DNA of 64,000 bases from contig NW_002476559.1 of the NCBI RefSeq assembly GCF_000189635.1, forward strand, positions 1,116,001-1,180,000. Reading direction: 5' to 3'. How positions within the stretch are numbered: the stretch's first letter is position 1; each line of letters starts with the position of its first letter. Both the position numbers and the translations under genes were made by a program. The notes under the pieces are model-generated. The model was not told the DNA's origin. It did no database searches and saw only the letters and a program-made list of their open reading frames with translations. This document shows, piece by piece, positions 53,034-64,000 of the stretch. This DNA comes from Tetrahymena thermophila SB210. Lineage: Eukaryota; Ciliophora; Oligohymenophorea; Hymenostomatida; Tetrahymenidae.

Positions 53034-54394
53034 TATTTCTAAAAAATATAAATAAAAGATAAGATTATTTAGTAACAAAAAGAAAAAGTTTATACAAATA
53101 TAATTAAATAAATAAATAAAAAATTAAATAATAAATAAGCAAAAACTGTGTTAAGAATTCATTAATTAAATAAATAAATAAAAATGGAAATAATTTTAAT
53201 TTAATTAAAAATACTACTATCCATATTTGTTTTAAATGTATAATTAGCATATATTATAAAAAATGTGTTAATTGACATATTTAATTTAAGAATATATTAA
53301 TTAATTTATCAATAAGTTGATTTTCTATTTCATTCAAAAGGTACCTAATTGGATGTGTTTTAATTATATAAATTTAATCATTTTATATTTATTATTTTTG
53401 AATACTTATTTTTTCTCAAAAATAATATTTTATATTAGATTTCTATTAACAATTCATCAATTATTAATTTACATTTAATAATTTAAATTAGCATAGTCAT
53501 TATTTATTAATTGATTGCATGTAATTAAAATTTTATTTCAATAAGTAAAATTTATTTGGAAAAGACATTAAATTAATAAATGGAAAATATTTCAGTAAGT
53601 CTAACAAAAGATAAAATAATAATATAAAATAAAGTTATTAAATTTATCTTTACTTTTAAAATAATCAATAAAATATTTACTTTTTAATCAAATTATTGTG
53701 TTTCTTTGTGGTGATATGCTAGCTAATTCTTCTTAACTCAAATATTTTTTTTACTCATAATAGTTAATTTTAAATATATAAATTCAAAATAAACAAAAAA
53801 GAAACTTTAATAACCTCTTTATTATTTTTATTCTTTTATTGCATAGATGATTAATACAAAGAACATGTAAATACATTTTTTCCTAATTGTTGTACTACTT
53901 TACAATGTAAAATAAATGGTAGTGAGGCATCCTTATATTATAAGATGAATAAATATGAATATTAGAGTTAATCTATTATATATTTATACTAAAGATAAAA
54001 AAACTATTTTTTTATCAAAAGTAAATCAGATAATAACTATCAGTATTATATTAATCGATTTTACTTACATAAATTAAAAATAAACTAATAAAGTTGTATT
54101 ACTTTAGAATGTATCAGAAATTTTGTATGAAAATTCAATTTTTTTTCTATTAAAAAGTTAAAAGCTAGAAATATTTTCACTGATTCATAATATAATTTTA
54201 TTATTTGACTGAAATAAAATTTTATTTAAAACAGTACAACATAATATAAAAAATATAAATGACTAATTTAATTTTGAAATAAATGTTTATAAAATGTATT
54301 TTAACTAATTAACTCAAAAATTTTTATAAAAGCATATTTAAAGCTGTATTGTATAATCTTTGATATTCATTCGAAATCAATTAATATAATAATG
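53034..54394. other. AT-rich convergent intergenic region
   Basis: About 1.36 kb with TAAA microsatellite patches (53105-53190). No ORF of credible composition and no RNA gene is visible. Confidence 0.5.
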
Positions 54395-54694
54395 TCATAA
54401 ATAATCCTCTATTACTTCCTCAATATATTCCTTGTTATTTAAATCATTGAGAATATTTACACCCATTTTTGCAAATTGCTCTCCAGCTCTACACAGTTCT
54501 GCATGAAAACCTTTGGCATTACCATGGTAAAGCTTACAAATACCAACTCCTGCATGGTATACTCCATGAACAGCTGCTCTAGTAACACTTTTAGATTTAT
54601 ATCCTCCTTTCCAATAACGACTATCTAATGTATCACTTATTCCTCTCATTTATTTATTATTTGATACACCTTCCTCTAACATTTCTTTTCCCAT
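54395..54694 (-). CDS. Orphan 99-residue His/Cys-containing protein
   Basis: A single exon of 100 codons, TGA at 54395-54397. The upstream ATG at 54692-54694 is chosen because the frame is open through a TAA (Gln) to the internal ATG at 54647-54649, so both are in frame. The protein begins MGKEMLEEGVSNNKQMRG. It has a compact, well-mixed core with SRYWKGGYKSKSVTRAAVHG, VYHAGVGICKLYHGNAKGFH and AELCRAGEQFAKMGVNIL, and an acidic end. Composition and lower AT content are strongly coding-like. Three His and two Cys cluster in a 25-residue window, which might bind a metal or cofactor. I recognise no family, signal peptide or membrane segment. Confidence 0.72.
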
Positions 54695-55598
54695 TTTTAA
54701 ATCTCTTATTATTTATTTATGTTTGTTTGTTGTTCAATTGTTTTTGTATTTTTTTGTCTTTAATTTATTATTTTGAAAAGAGTAATTTAATTTATTTTTA
54801 TAATGAGCAAATATTATTTATAAATGTATGTGATGGGAATAGACAATAAATTTGATATAGAAAACAAAAATATTTCTGATAGAGATAAGGTAAGTAAGAA
54901 AGATATCAAGAACAAAACGCGAGTAGATAAAAAATAATTGAGATTAAAATAATTTTAAATTATTTATTTTCTAATTTTAGAATTCATATCCTTGTTTCTC
55001 TTTATGACTATGTATAAGATATTTAAAATGGTACCCTAAATATAAATTTATTTTTTATAAAGGTATTGAAGGAAAATATTTTATTCGTTAATTTATAGAT
55101 GGATGGATGGATAAAATAATTATGTATTTTAAAAATTGAATAAAATTAACGAAATTAATAACTAAACTTTTGAATTAAAAAGTAAACTAAATTAATTTCT
55201 AAATAAAAAAAATTATTCTGTAATTATGCCTAAAATAGATATAATAAATAAGTATAAAAAATTTTTGAAACTGAATGAATAGAAAACTAAAAGATAATTA
55301 AAGATAAAGTAATCTGAATAAATTGGAAGGAAATATTTGTTTTTATTTAAAATAAAAATCTTTCAATATCTAAATTTAATCTTCTTCATTAAAAAAATAT
55401 ATATATATACATGTACTCCAACAAAAAAGATGTTTCTGAAATTAAAGATTTAAAATTTTTTATATTAATAAAGAATATTTATCTGTGTAAAATTTAAAGA
55501 TAAGGTACATTCGAATAATACCTCCCCTAATTAAGACTTTTTATAAATAAGGAATAAGCTTAGTAATTAATTAAATTAAAATGAAGATTTAACAAAAT
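54695..55598. other. AT-rich region flanking a possible small gene
   Basis: About 0.9 kb. Apart from the 88-residue frame at 54803-55069, I see only low-complexity DNA, including a short (AT)n at about 55397-55408 and GATG repeats at about 55098-55110. Confidence 0.45.
54803..55069 (+). CDS. Possible small single-pass membrane protein, 88 residues
   Basis: An 89-codon code-6 frame, ATG at 54803, TGA at 55067-55069. The first half is charged (GIDNKFDIENKNISDRDK, then KKDIKNKTRVDKK). The second half is a hydrophobic stretch (IIYFLILEFISLFLFMTMY) that would make one membrane span. The GTAAGT at about 54890 and a TTTTAG near 54981 could instead be an intron, giving a much shorter product. Evidence is limited to the open frame. 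Confidence 0.3.
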
Positions 55599-56452
55599 TC
55601 ATAAAATAAGTATTCTATGATTTTATAAAAACTACAATTTTTTTATTGTTTCAAATATGTTTGGATTTTTTTCACTTTCTTATTTTATTTTAAGAGGTGA
55701 TTAGTAATTGGCTTTGACTTGTTAAATACAATGTGTAGCTTTGATTGTAGAAATTTCTTTTTAAGCAGTTTTCTAATTAGCTTCATCACTTAGAAGCTTA
55801 TTTGTTGATTTAATTCGCTCATGCAAATCGTTTTGCATTTATTTAAATTTTTCTATTCTTACTTTAAAATGCTATGGCTATTTTTCATCAATATCAATAC
55901 TTTTATATTAAGGGTTAAAATTTCTGATTTATCTTTCTTGACAAATAAATTTTCTGCTTCTTAAAGGCGACTCTGATCTACTTCTTTAGTTTACTTGATT
56001 ATAATTTGTCCTAAAAGGTTGAAAGCTATCATAAGCGCGTAGTTATTTTAAAAAATTAAACTTCTACATATTTTAATTAGCAACCATAACTTGTCCATCT
56101 CTAAATAAATAAATAGATAAATATAATTTGTTATATTAAAACAAAAATAAAATATATACTTCATAAATAAATCTCTTCCAGAGCCATTTAGATTATAGTT
56201 AACTCTTTTAAGTTATGGAGGTGATCCTTCAAATTTTTTTTCTTCCTTTTCTCTAAATGAGCCTTTTAAAAATTATTTATAAAAATAAAAAAAAGTTTAA
56301 TGAGTTAAAAATTAAAAAAACTAATAATTACCTGTTGTAATATTACAATTAAGCACTTTTTATACTTTTATAAATCCCCCATTATTTTTGTAAATAAACA
56401 TATCTCTTCCTCTGCCATCAGGATAGTATGTACTCTATTTAGAAAGCATCAT
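55599..56452 (-). CDS. Protein with repeated GRD(M/L)F motifs, possible ciliary protein
   Basis: About 250 residues in three or more exons, ATG at 56450-56452, TGA at 55599-55601. Two related blocks open the protein: YYPDGRGRDMFIYKNNGGF (exon 1) and NYNLNGSGRDLFMK (exon 2). A third exon begins RDGQVMVANQNMQKFNFLKQ and continues through an Arg/Ser-rich part (RSRSESPLRSRKF) to a helical Lys/Gln-rich end. G-x-GRD-x-(F/Y) motifs of this sort occur in small proteins of flagellated eukaryotes, some linked to axonemes; that link is from memory and weak. No signal peptide or membrane segment. The gene is well supported; the function is uncertain. Confidence 0.68.
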
Positions 56453-57254
56453 TTTAATTGAAAAACTTCTACTTATTTCCTTACAAGCTTAGTTTTACTT
56501 TTATCTGTTAGCTTAAAACTAATTAATAAATTATATTAAATAGATTTTTCTACAAAATCATATTTGTGTTTCTAATATTAACACATTAAAATAAACAGTT
56601 ATTACATGGTATTTTAATTTTTAAATAATAGTTAATTAGATTTAGAAAACTAAATCTGCTTATTGTATTTGCAGACATAAAAAAATGAGTAAACATTTTT
56701 TGATAAGTAAGTAAGTTATAGCAAATACTATCTCAAAAAACTTTTTTATTTGTTTATTGATAGTTAAAATCATTTGTTTTTTAAAATAACAGTTTATTAT
56801 TATAAAATTAAAAAAATATAAATTTATTAAATTAAATCAAAAATGTACAAATTCTGTAAGAAAAAAGCTTGATATCAATATTTGCTTAATATTTGAGTAA
56901 AGCCTAGCTCAAATATGCTTTTATATAATTGATTTTACAATTTTAAATAGGAAGGATGGCTAATAGTATACAAAATTAATATTTTACATAAAAAATATGA
57001 TATAAAATAAAGTAAAAACTACTTTTTAATTATAAAAGTTTTTTAAAATTATTGATTATTAATTTGTTGATTAATATATATTATAAACAAAAATTTAGCA
57101 GATATAATTTTTTAATTTACTTAATTTTATTTTAGATTATTGAAAGAAAGATATTAAAGAATGTGTGTGATTATTAAATTAATATTTAAAGTAATTTATC
57201 CATCTTGAAAGATAGAAACTCATAATTTCATTTATTTTACAAAATTTAGGATTG
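56453..57254. other. Gene-free AT-rich spacer
   Basis: About 0.8 kb of low-complexity DNA between two minus-strand genes, presumably with the promoter of the GRD-motif gene at its left end. Nothing else is recognised. Confidence 0.5.
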
Positions 57255-58772
57255 TCATAGAAGTAAACTTAATTTTTTTATTTATCCAATTTTATCATCA
57301 ATTTAAATATTTTATTCCTTTTCTTATTTATATTCTATGATTCCTCTTAACATAGTTTAAAGTTATTCTTAAGTAACTATATCCTTCGTATAGCTTATAA
57401 AAAATATTATTTTCTATTTAATATTTCCTAATGCTTTTTGGTTCTCTTTCTGCTGATTCTTTACTGGCCCTTCATCAGACTCTTCTATCATATCTCTTAA
57501 TTCTATTTAGCCTATAAATTTTAATTTTTCAGTTAAATTAAATTTAATAAAATCTAAAAATTTATTTATGTACCTTCATGGAGTAGATCAAACAATCTAT
57601 ACAGAATTTCTAGTATAAAAACCTTATTCTTAAAAATAGTTTGCATATCTTCTTATAGCAGAGGAATAAAATTTTTAATATTCTATTATTCAATTCTCAG
57701 AGCATTTGTAATTACATTGTTCATAGCATTTTGAATAGATCCTATTTCAACTCTGTTCTATGGGTTAAAACTCTATAAAATAAGTAAAAAACATTTTAAT
57801 CAACTTTTATATATTTAAATACTTTGTATTAAAACAAAGGATTATTTATGTTTTTTTTTAAATTTTACCATTGAAATAGAAACTAGAAAATTGAGGGATT
57901 CTAGAGGATTTTCCCATATATCTCCATTAAACATTCTGAATGTTAGGGCTGCTCCGCATCTAAAATTATTTTGTAAAAAATAAGAAAAACTGCTTCAAGA
58001 AAGAAAATTTACATAATATTTGATAATTAGTATGGAATGTCAATATGAGGAGGTACTTTACAAAGAATTTTGAATGATATTTGCTTTTTTAGTCGTTGCT
58101 ACATTTAGCTTCTGAAATCAATAACTTCTTGAATCTAACTATCTTTGTTTTTCTTTTATTCTGCTTTTTCTGTTTCTATTTCTTCTACATAGAGGGAAAA
58201 GAGTCCATTTTCTAAAAGCCACCAAGGTTTCCATGGCTTAATATATTTTTATAATTATTCGTTGTTTTTAACGAAGTCGGCAAATTATCTTTGTTCTTCA
58301 ATTGTCAAACAATCTAAATCCAACTCATTCTACATCATTAGATCTTCTAATTCCTCTAGCCTTTCTAACTCTTTTTCTGGAATCTCGAATTCTTCTCTAT
58401 CTTGATCTAGCTATTCTTTATATTCTTTAAGCAATTTATTCATTTTTTTTTATGTCTACTCATCTGCTTTTCTGTTTTTTAATTCTTCTATAACGTTTTC
58501 TTCATAAAACTTATTTACACATGCTTCATTATGATTTTTGTAACAATCCAAGCTGCAGTAGTTGCATTTGCATTTGGGACAAGCATACTTTGTTGGTTTA
58601 ATGCATCCTTATCTGAATATTTATAAAAATAATTAACCTTTATAAGCCTTATTCAATTTATTTACGTTATGCAAGGACCTAAATTTTTAGGAATCGCCTA
58701 TGCTTTTCTATCTATCTCACATAATAAAGGGATATTTTGTTCTTAATTAAGTTCTTCTTATTCTATTTCCAT
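57255..58772 (-). CDS. ZNHIT2-like HIT-type zinc-finger protein
   Basis: About 430 residues in five or so exons, ATG at 58770-58772, TGA at 57255-57257. A HIT zinc finger near the N-terminus (split by the first intron, donor near 58667) reads C-ITQG-C, then YACPKCKCNYCSLDCYKNH and EACVNKFYEENVIEEL. The CSLxCYxxH plus NKFYEExVIEEL arrangement is specific for ZNHIT2, which in animals links the R2TP chaperone to U5 snRNP assembly. The middle is acidic and helical (ELERLEELEDLMMQNE). A WWLLENG segment and a PPHIDIPYQLS-CGAALTFRMFNGD region then match the family's C-terminal domain. The first cysteine pair is spaced C-x4-C here, where C-x2-C is usual. The name is a confident family call; the role in this cell is inferred. 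Confidence 0.87.
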
Positions 58773-60321
58773 TTATAATATTGTTTTTAATAACCTTTTT
58801 ATATAGTTTTGTAGATAATTATGATATGATTTTGTTAAAACAATACTAAATTTATATTTTTAGTTTAAAGTATTTTGTAATTTGATTTGTCTAATAAATA
58901 TATATATGGAACTATTCTTCTTCTTCTTCTACTATTAAATTATTCATTATATAAAAAATTAAGAAAAAAGATTTACTATCCATCCATTCATTCAATAAAA
59001 GCATATTAATTTAAAATACTTAGAATCAACAAGTTGCTCAAAAGAATATATAATAAATATGTGAAAACAGGTTTTAGACATATTTACAATAATATTTGAT
59101 ACATAAATATATATTTATTTTTTTGTTAGAAAGAGATAAAATTATCTTAATATATTAAAATTTAAATCAAAATTTTATAAAAAATTAGATTATCTTCTTA
59201 TTTATATGTAAAAAGCTATTCGTTGTTTTAAAATACATTTTAATAATGATTTTAATATCGAATGCTTCAAAATTTTAAAAGAAATATTATAGCTATTTTT
59301 GTAGAGGCAAACATATTTTCAGAAAAATTATTTGAAGATTTAAAAAAACTGTTTATATTACTTATTTATTAAATTCTATTTCTTTACTTAGTTATTTAAA
59401 TTGAAATAAATTTATTTTAATTTTTAATTTAACTTGTAATATTTATTTAATTTATAAACATCCAAATATTTTTGAATATTTAATTTTTATAAATACCAAC
59501 CAGTTTACAGAAGATTTTCTATAATTGATCAAGCTAATTATTAGATAATTAATTAATTACCTTAAAATATTTGTATTTAGAGTTAGTAGTACAGAAAATA
59601 TTTGAGGTTTTCAAAAAATTAATTTTTACTATCTAAAAAAGAAATTTTTATTTATTTAATCAATGAATGAATGAGATTCTATTATCTAAATTTATATCAA
59701 CTTTTTGAGCTGTTGTAACAAAAACCAGAATTAACTATTGTTACTAAAAATTTAGATAGATAGATAATTAATTCATTTTTTTTAATTTAAATATGTTGAA
59801 ATAAATTAATGGATTTTAAGTTTTATATTTTATCAGTTTTCAAATGAAACAAATAAATAATGTGTTCATTTGAAAATTTTTGAAAGCAAATATGTAAAGT
59901 AAAAATTAATTGAATAGAGAACTAGCTAACTCATATTTATTTAAATTGAAGGATAACAGCTATAGAAAAGAAATAATTTGACAACAAAGTCTTTATTTGA
60001 ACTTATTTATGTTTTGTTTTTAAAACAAGTTTAACTTAAATGTCATACATATATACAGATATATTTTATTTAATCTTCATTATAAAAGTTTTTGCATAAA
60101 AGTGTTTAAACAAGAGAGATATGAATTTTAGTTTTTTAAATAAATAAAGAGTTTGCTAATACTCGATTATCAATAACTAACTACTTAATCATAAATTATT
60201 TTTTGTTTAATAATTTAAATTACAGTTAACAAATTTGTACATTTAAAAAAACAACAAAAAACAAATTAAAGATTTATTAAGCATAGACTAAGTATTAAGA
60301 AAGAAACAAAGAAAAAGCACC
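58773..60321. promoter_or_regulatory. Divergent intergenic region, ZNHIT2-like / TmcB-like
   Basis: About 1.55 kb of AT-rich DNA between two divergent genes, so it should contain both promoters. It has a (TTC)n run at about 58915-58931. No ORF or specific motif is recognised. Confidence 0.45.
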
Positions 60322-63300
60322 ATGAAATTAGATTTTATAAAGCAGTACTATTAGACAATATTACTTATTATAGAGGACAGACCGAAGTATGAGATACCAG
60401 TTAATTTTTACAAGACATTAATATTTATTTCATATCTTCAGATATTAATTTATTTAATATCTCCACATGAATCTAAAGTTATAGATGATTTAAAAATGAT
60501 TGCAGTTGCTTAAATCGGCTAAATGATTTCTCTTCGTAACATCTTAGCTGCTAAGGATAGCGACACATTTTCATTAATAGTTTACATTCTAATACAGGTA
60601 TTTATGTATTCCTATTTTATTTATGTAGGAGTGCTGGCTTTTATCTCTCATCATATAAAAAGTTTTTATGAAAATTACAAAAAAGTATTTGTATAAATCA
60701 ATTAGATTCTGAACATGTACTTTGCACTTTTTATTTAAATTTTTTTCACTTAATATGTGGAAATGAATACTAGTATTCTGTTTTGCAGTTCGAGAAGTCT
60801 CTTTAATACAAATCGCGTTACTTCTACAAATTCATCCTGCAATATAGCCTCTTATTAACCTTTTATTGGTTCAATAGGGCTTGTGTTAACTCTCTTTACT
60901 GCATGGATTACAACTTATTTTTTTAGAAATTATGAGTTTTTAGAGTTTAATTTAATCAAAAGAAAAATGAGCAATTTGTTCTAAATCATCATAGCATTAA
61001 AATTTGTTTTATCTATAATTTATTATTCCAATACATCCTAAGAACAATTTGCTAAGCATGTTTTATCTCACGTTATAGGAATTGTTAGTATAGTAGACTT
61101 TTTCTTAAACTATCCTTATTCAGACACTAGAGTAGGAAAATTTTACTTGAAAGTTATATCTTGGTACTATTCACTAACAATAATGACTCATGTTTGGATT
61201 TATACTAACTAGATTAGTAGCTATGAGCTATTCTATTACTCCTTACTTCTTGGAGTTTTAGCAGAATATTTCTTGCAATCACTAAATGATTACAGATATA
61301 ATAAAATTTTAGTTACAGAAGTCAGACCAAATTATATTCCTAGTAAATTAGATTTTTTTTTGGAAGAAATAGTTAGACTTGCTTAAGAAAGTATAAAAGA
61401 TGAGCTATCAAAAGCGAAACTCTTTAAAGCTATCAAGAGTCATCAGCAATCATGTCAAAATAGCGATTGCAGTTGCAACTTTTTGAATTAATCTTTGTCA
61501 GGATAAAATCAAAAAATATAAACAAATAAATAAGCTAAAACAAAAGAAGCAAAAGAATCTTAAAATTTAGCTAGTAATGATAGCTTTAGAGCAATAAATG
61601 AAACTAACAATTTGCAACAAAGCTAAAAATTAAAAACTAGTAAAGACTAGCAAAGCAACGAAGATGAATAGGCATAATTTGATTTAAATTTTGATTAAAT
61701 TTTATAAATAATAGACTCAATTTTTAAATATTTTCTATCATAGCAAGTTATCAAAAAAAATTAAGTTGAATATGAACATCTCTCCCTTAAGTATATTACG
61801 TTTATGATAAAATACTTAAAGAATTATACAAGATCTAACTTTGAATTGAAGCTGCTTTAGTTCTAGCGTGATGACTTTTCTTCTTATTTCAAAATGATTT
61901 CTTAGATAATTTCAAATAAAATTGAAGCTGTCATTTCACAAATGAACATTTAATTAGAGCTTAGAAGAAAAGATGAAATAACTGTTAACTAATTGATGAA
62001 AGTAAATGGAGTGATAGAATTATACATTCCTTAAATATATAAGATTATGTCAGAAAAATAAAAACTATGGACCTCTCTTCAAAAAGGTTATCGAAATATA
62101 AATTAGTTTTAAGATGAAGCAGTCAAACTAATGAGAACAGTCAAAAATACAAGAAATTAATTTTTCAAGGATATGCGCAACTTAGATAAATAGCACAAAC
62201 TCAATTAATGCTTGCATTACTAAAAGCTTTATCTAGTTTTTTACCTTTTTGTGATGAATGATGGTGTTCGAGCTTATGAATTAGAAGCACAAGTTTAGGA
62301 TCTAAGAAAACGTGATAGCCTTAAAGAAATTGATACTTTAAGCAATGAGAACTACTTGAGATAAAATATAATTAATTTGACTATGAGTTTATCTTAAAGT
62401 TTAGGTAAAATAGTTAGCAAAAAAGATGAAAAGACTGCTTAATTTTTTAGTTACTCCAAGTAAAATTTCTTAAAAATACAAAAAGTAAATGAGCTAATGC
62501 CTTCATTTTTCTCTCGCTGTCACGACAAAATTTTGAAACAATTTGTTAAGAGAGGCGAAAGTTAGTATGTAAAATCAAGTAAATTTGTTTTTGCTAGAGA
62601 TTAAAGAGGCTTTGTTTTTCCTGTTAAGCTCTATCTTGATTTTTCATTTACAGTTTCTAATGATTTTCAAGTCAATGGAACATTGTTAAAAGTGAATTAA
62701 GTCAATGATTACATAATCTTTCATAGATCTGGAAAGATAATAGGCTTGACCAATAAAATAGCTTAATTAATAATGAGCTAGAGTACTTAAGGAGGCTAAA
62801 AGCTTCCTTCAGGTGATTTCATTTGCCAAAATTTGAATGCTCATCTGCTCCTACCTAAAATTTCTAAGAGAATATTTAGGCAAAAAGATTGGATTCTTCA
62901 AAATTTAAGATCAGATGGAGATGTGATGATATAAGATAAAAAAGGCTAAATAATTGTTTCAAGTAATCCTTTATTATAAATGAAAAAACTTCAAACGTAT
63001 TCCATGAAAATGAATTCAACAACATAAGAGAAAAGGTCTAGAATTAATGTTAAAAATACTGAATTTGAAAAGTTGGATTTATTTAACGAAAACTCTTTTG
63101 ATCTGGTTAATAGTTTTTTGAGATAAGAAGTTGATGCCTCTTCTGCAGGAGGATTATCCTCAGGTCGCTAATCAGGTAAAAATTCCAATAAGTCCTTTGT
63201 TTCTAAGCAATCTACATTAGGTAACAAGAACTAACAATATAGAATAAGATTTAGCTATACATTAAATTTTAGTTGCATATCAACTTAACTAAATACAGAG

Positions 63301-64000
63301 AGTGATTTATTTTTCTCTCTAAAAATGAATGATGTCATTGCCACTAAAGTCAAATAAAAGTAGAGAAGCTACTTTAGAGTCAATCTTTGCACTTATTTTC
63401 TATCTACTTGCATTGCTAATAAAATTTGCTAAAGGAAACAGTTAATTTAAGGATAAAATTAAACAGAAAACAATCCTCTTCATAGTGTTTCTTAAACTTT
63501 AAATGAATGGACATTTACAGATGATGATATACCGACAAAACTTGTCAAATTGGCAGTGCTAACTGAAAGTTAAATTTAAGCATTAAATTAGGGGAAGCAA
63601 AAATAAAATAAAGAGGTAAACAAAAGCTAAGATTTGGATGATTAAGAAAAATAACAAAAAAAAATCAATTCTGAAAGCAGTGATGAGGAGGATGACAACA
63701 ACGATTACACAGACTAAGAAGATGAAGATGATGCATATAACATTAACCTTCTGAAATACAAGAAAAAAATATTAGATTTTTATGAAGAAAAAGCAAAAAA
63801 TGAAGAACTAAATAAAGTATTTACTGATCATAATGTAATCGAAAAAGAGGTCTTAAAATTGGATCCTAATTTTAAAGTAAAAAAAGTAATTCAATTTAAA
63901 TCTTTTTCTTCTGCTTTTGGAAGAGCTTTTGAAACAGCGCTAGTTGAAGCTCTACTGGAATAAGAATAAGAAAAAAGTCTATTTTTGGAAAGTCAAGTAG
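60322..64000 (+). CDS. Large multi-pass membrane protein, TmcB-like (3' cut by window end)
   Basis: An open code-6 frame of 1,226 codons from ATG at 60322 to the window edge without a TGA, so the C-terminus is missing. The first ~370 residues hold six to eight hydrophobic segments (e.g. LIVYILIQVFMYSYFIYVGV, IGSIGLVLTLFTAWITTYFF, LFQIIIALKFVLSIIYY). They are followed by a short Cys cluster (HQQSCQNSDCSCNF) typical of a large ciliate/amoeba family related to Dictyostelium TmcB. A long helical linker and a PAS-like part (FHRSGKIIGLTNKIAQLI) come next. The distal part has an acidic run (ESSDEEDDNNDYTDQEDEDD). Ciliates carry many paralogues, often annotated only as PAS-domain membrane proteins. 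Signalling at the plasma or ciliary membrane is plausible, not shown. Confidence 0.72.

Overview
The window looks like macronuclear DNA of a ciliate, most likely Tetrahymena (T. thermophila or a close relative). It is extremely AT-rich. Genes stay open only if TAA and TAG are read as glutamine and TGA is the sole stop (genetic code 6). Introns are AT-rich, usually with GTAA/GTAT donors and TAG/AAG acceptors, and intergenic DNA is low-complexity. With the standard code the real genes break into short pieces, so all gene models here were re-read with code 6. Starts and stops are mostly exact. Internal exon borders are approximate unless stated.

Layout. 0.5-5.1 kb (-): chitin synthase with unusual coiled-coil insertions. 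6.0-6.4 kb (+): a very short protein matching only the central domain of ERCC1/Rad10. 7.6-8.8 kb (+): a secreted, helical, glutamine-rich protein that may belong to the granule-lattice type. 9.6-12.1 kb (-): a CDK12/13/CTK1-type kinase with a long Q/N/S-rich tail. 12.1-17.5 kb: a gene desert holding about eight tandem copies of a ~300-380 bp repeat. 17.5-18.5 kb (-): a RING-finger protein. 20.5-22.9 kb (-): a pepsin-family aspartic protease. 23.9-25.5 kb (-): an N/Q-rich orphan. 25.9-26.7 kb: a ~420 bp direct duplication. 27.3-29.4 kb (+): a mitochondrial class I release factor. 30.6-34.5 kb (+): a three-exon S/N/Q-rich orphan with a 1-kb intron that carries an antisense ORF remnant. 34.7-35.3 kb: three degenerate ~200 bp repeats. 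35.9-39.1 kb (+): MCM7. 40.4-41.1 kb (+): the RPC19/AC19 subunit shared by RNA polymerases I and III. 41.9-46.5 kb (-): a large importin-beta/exportin-type karyopherin. 47.2-53.0 kb (+): CFAP57/WDR65, an axonemal WD40 plus coiled-coil protein. 54.4-54.7 kb (-): a 99-residue orphan. 54.8-55.1 kb (+): a possible small membrane protein. 55.6-56.5 kb (-): a protein with repeated GRD motifs. 57.3-58.8 kb (-): a ZNHIT2-like HIT zinc-finger protein. 60.3 kb to the window end (+): a large multi-pass membrane protein of the ciliate TmcB-like type, cut by the edge.

The genes do not form an operon or an obvious functional island. They are ordinary, separately transcribed nuclear genes: DNA replication and repair, transcription, nuclear transport, mitochondrial translation, cilia, secretion and cell wall. 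No transposase, rRNA, tRNA, CRISPR array or telomeric repeat was recognised. I found no clear new multi-gene system. The most distinctive items are the ERCC1-core-only protein, the inserted coiled coil in the chitin synthase, the tandem array at 13.7-16.2 kb, the antisense ORF with an in-frame TGA inside an intron, and several ciliate orphan genes.
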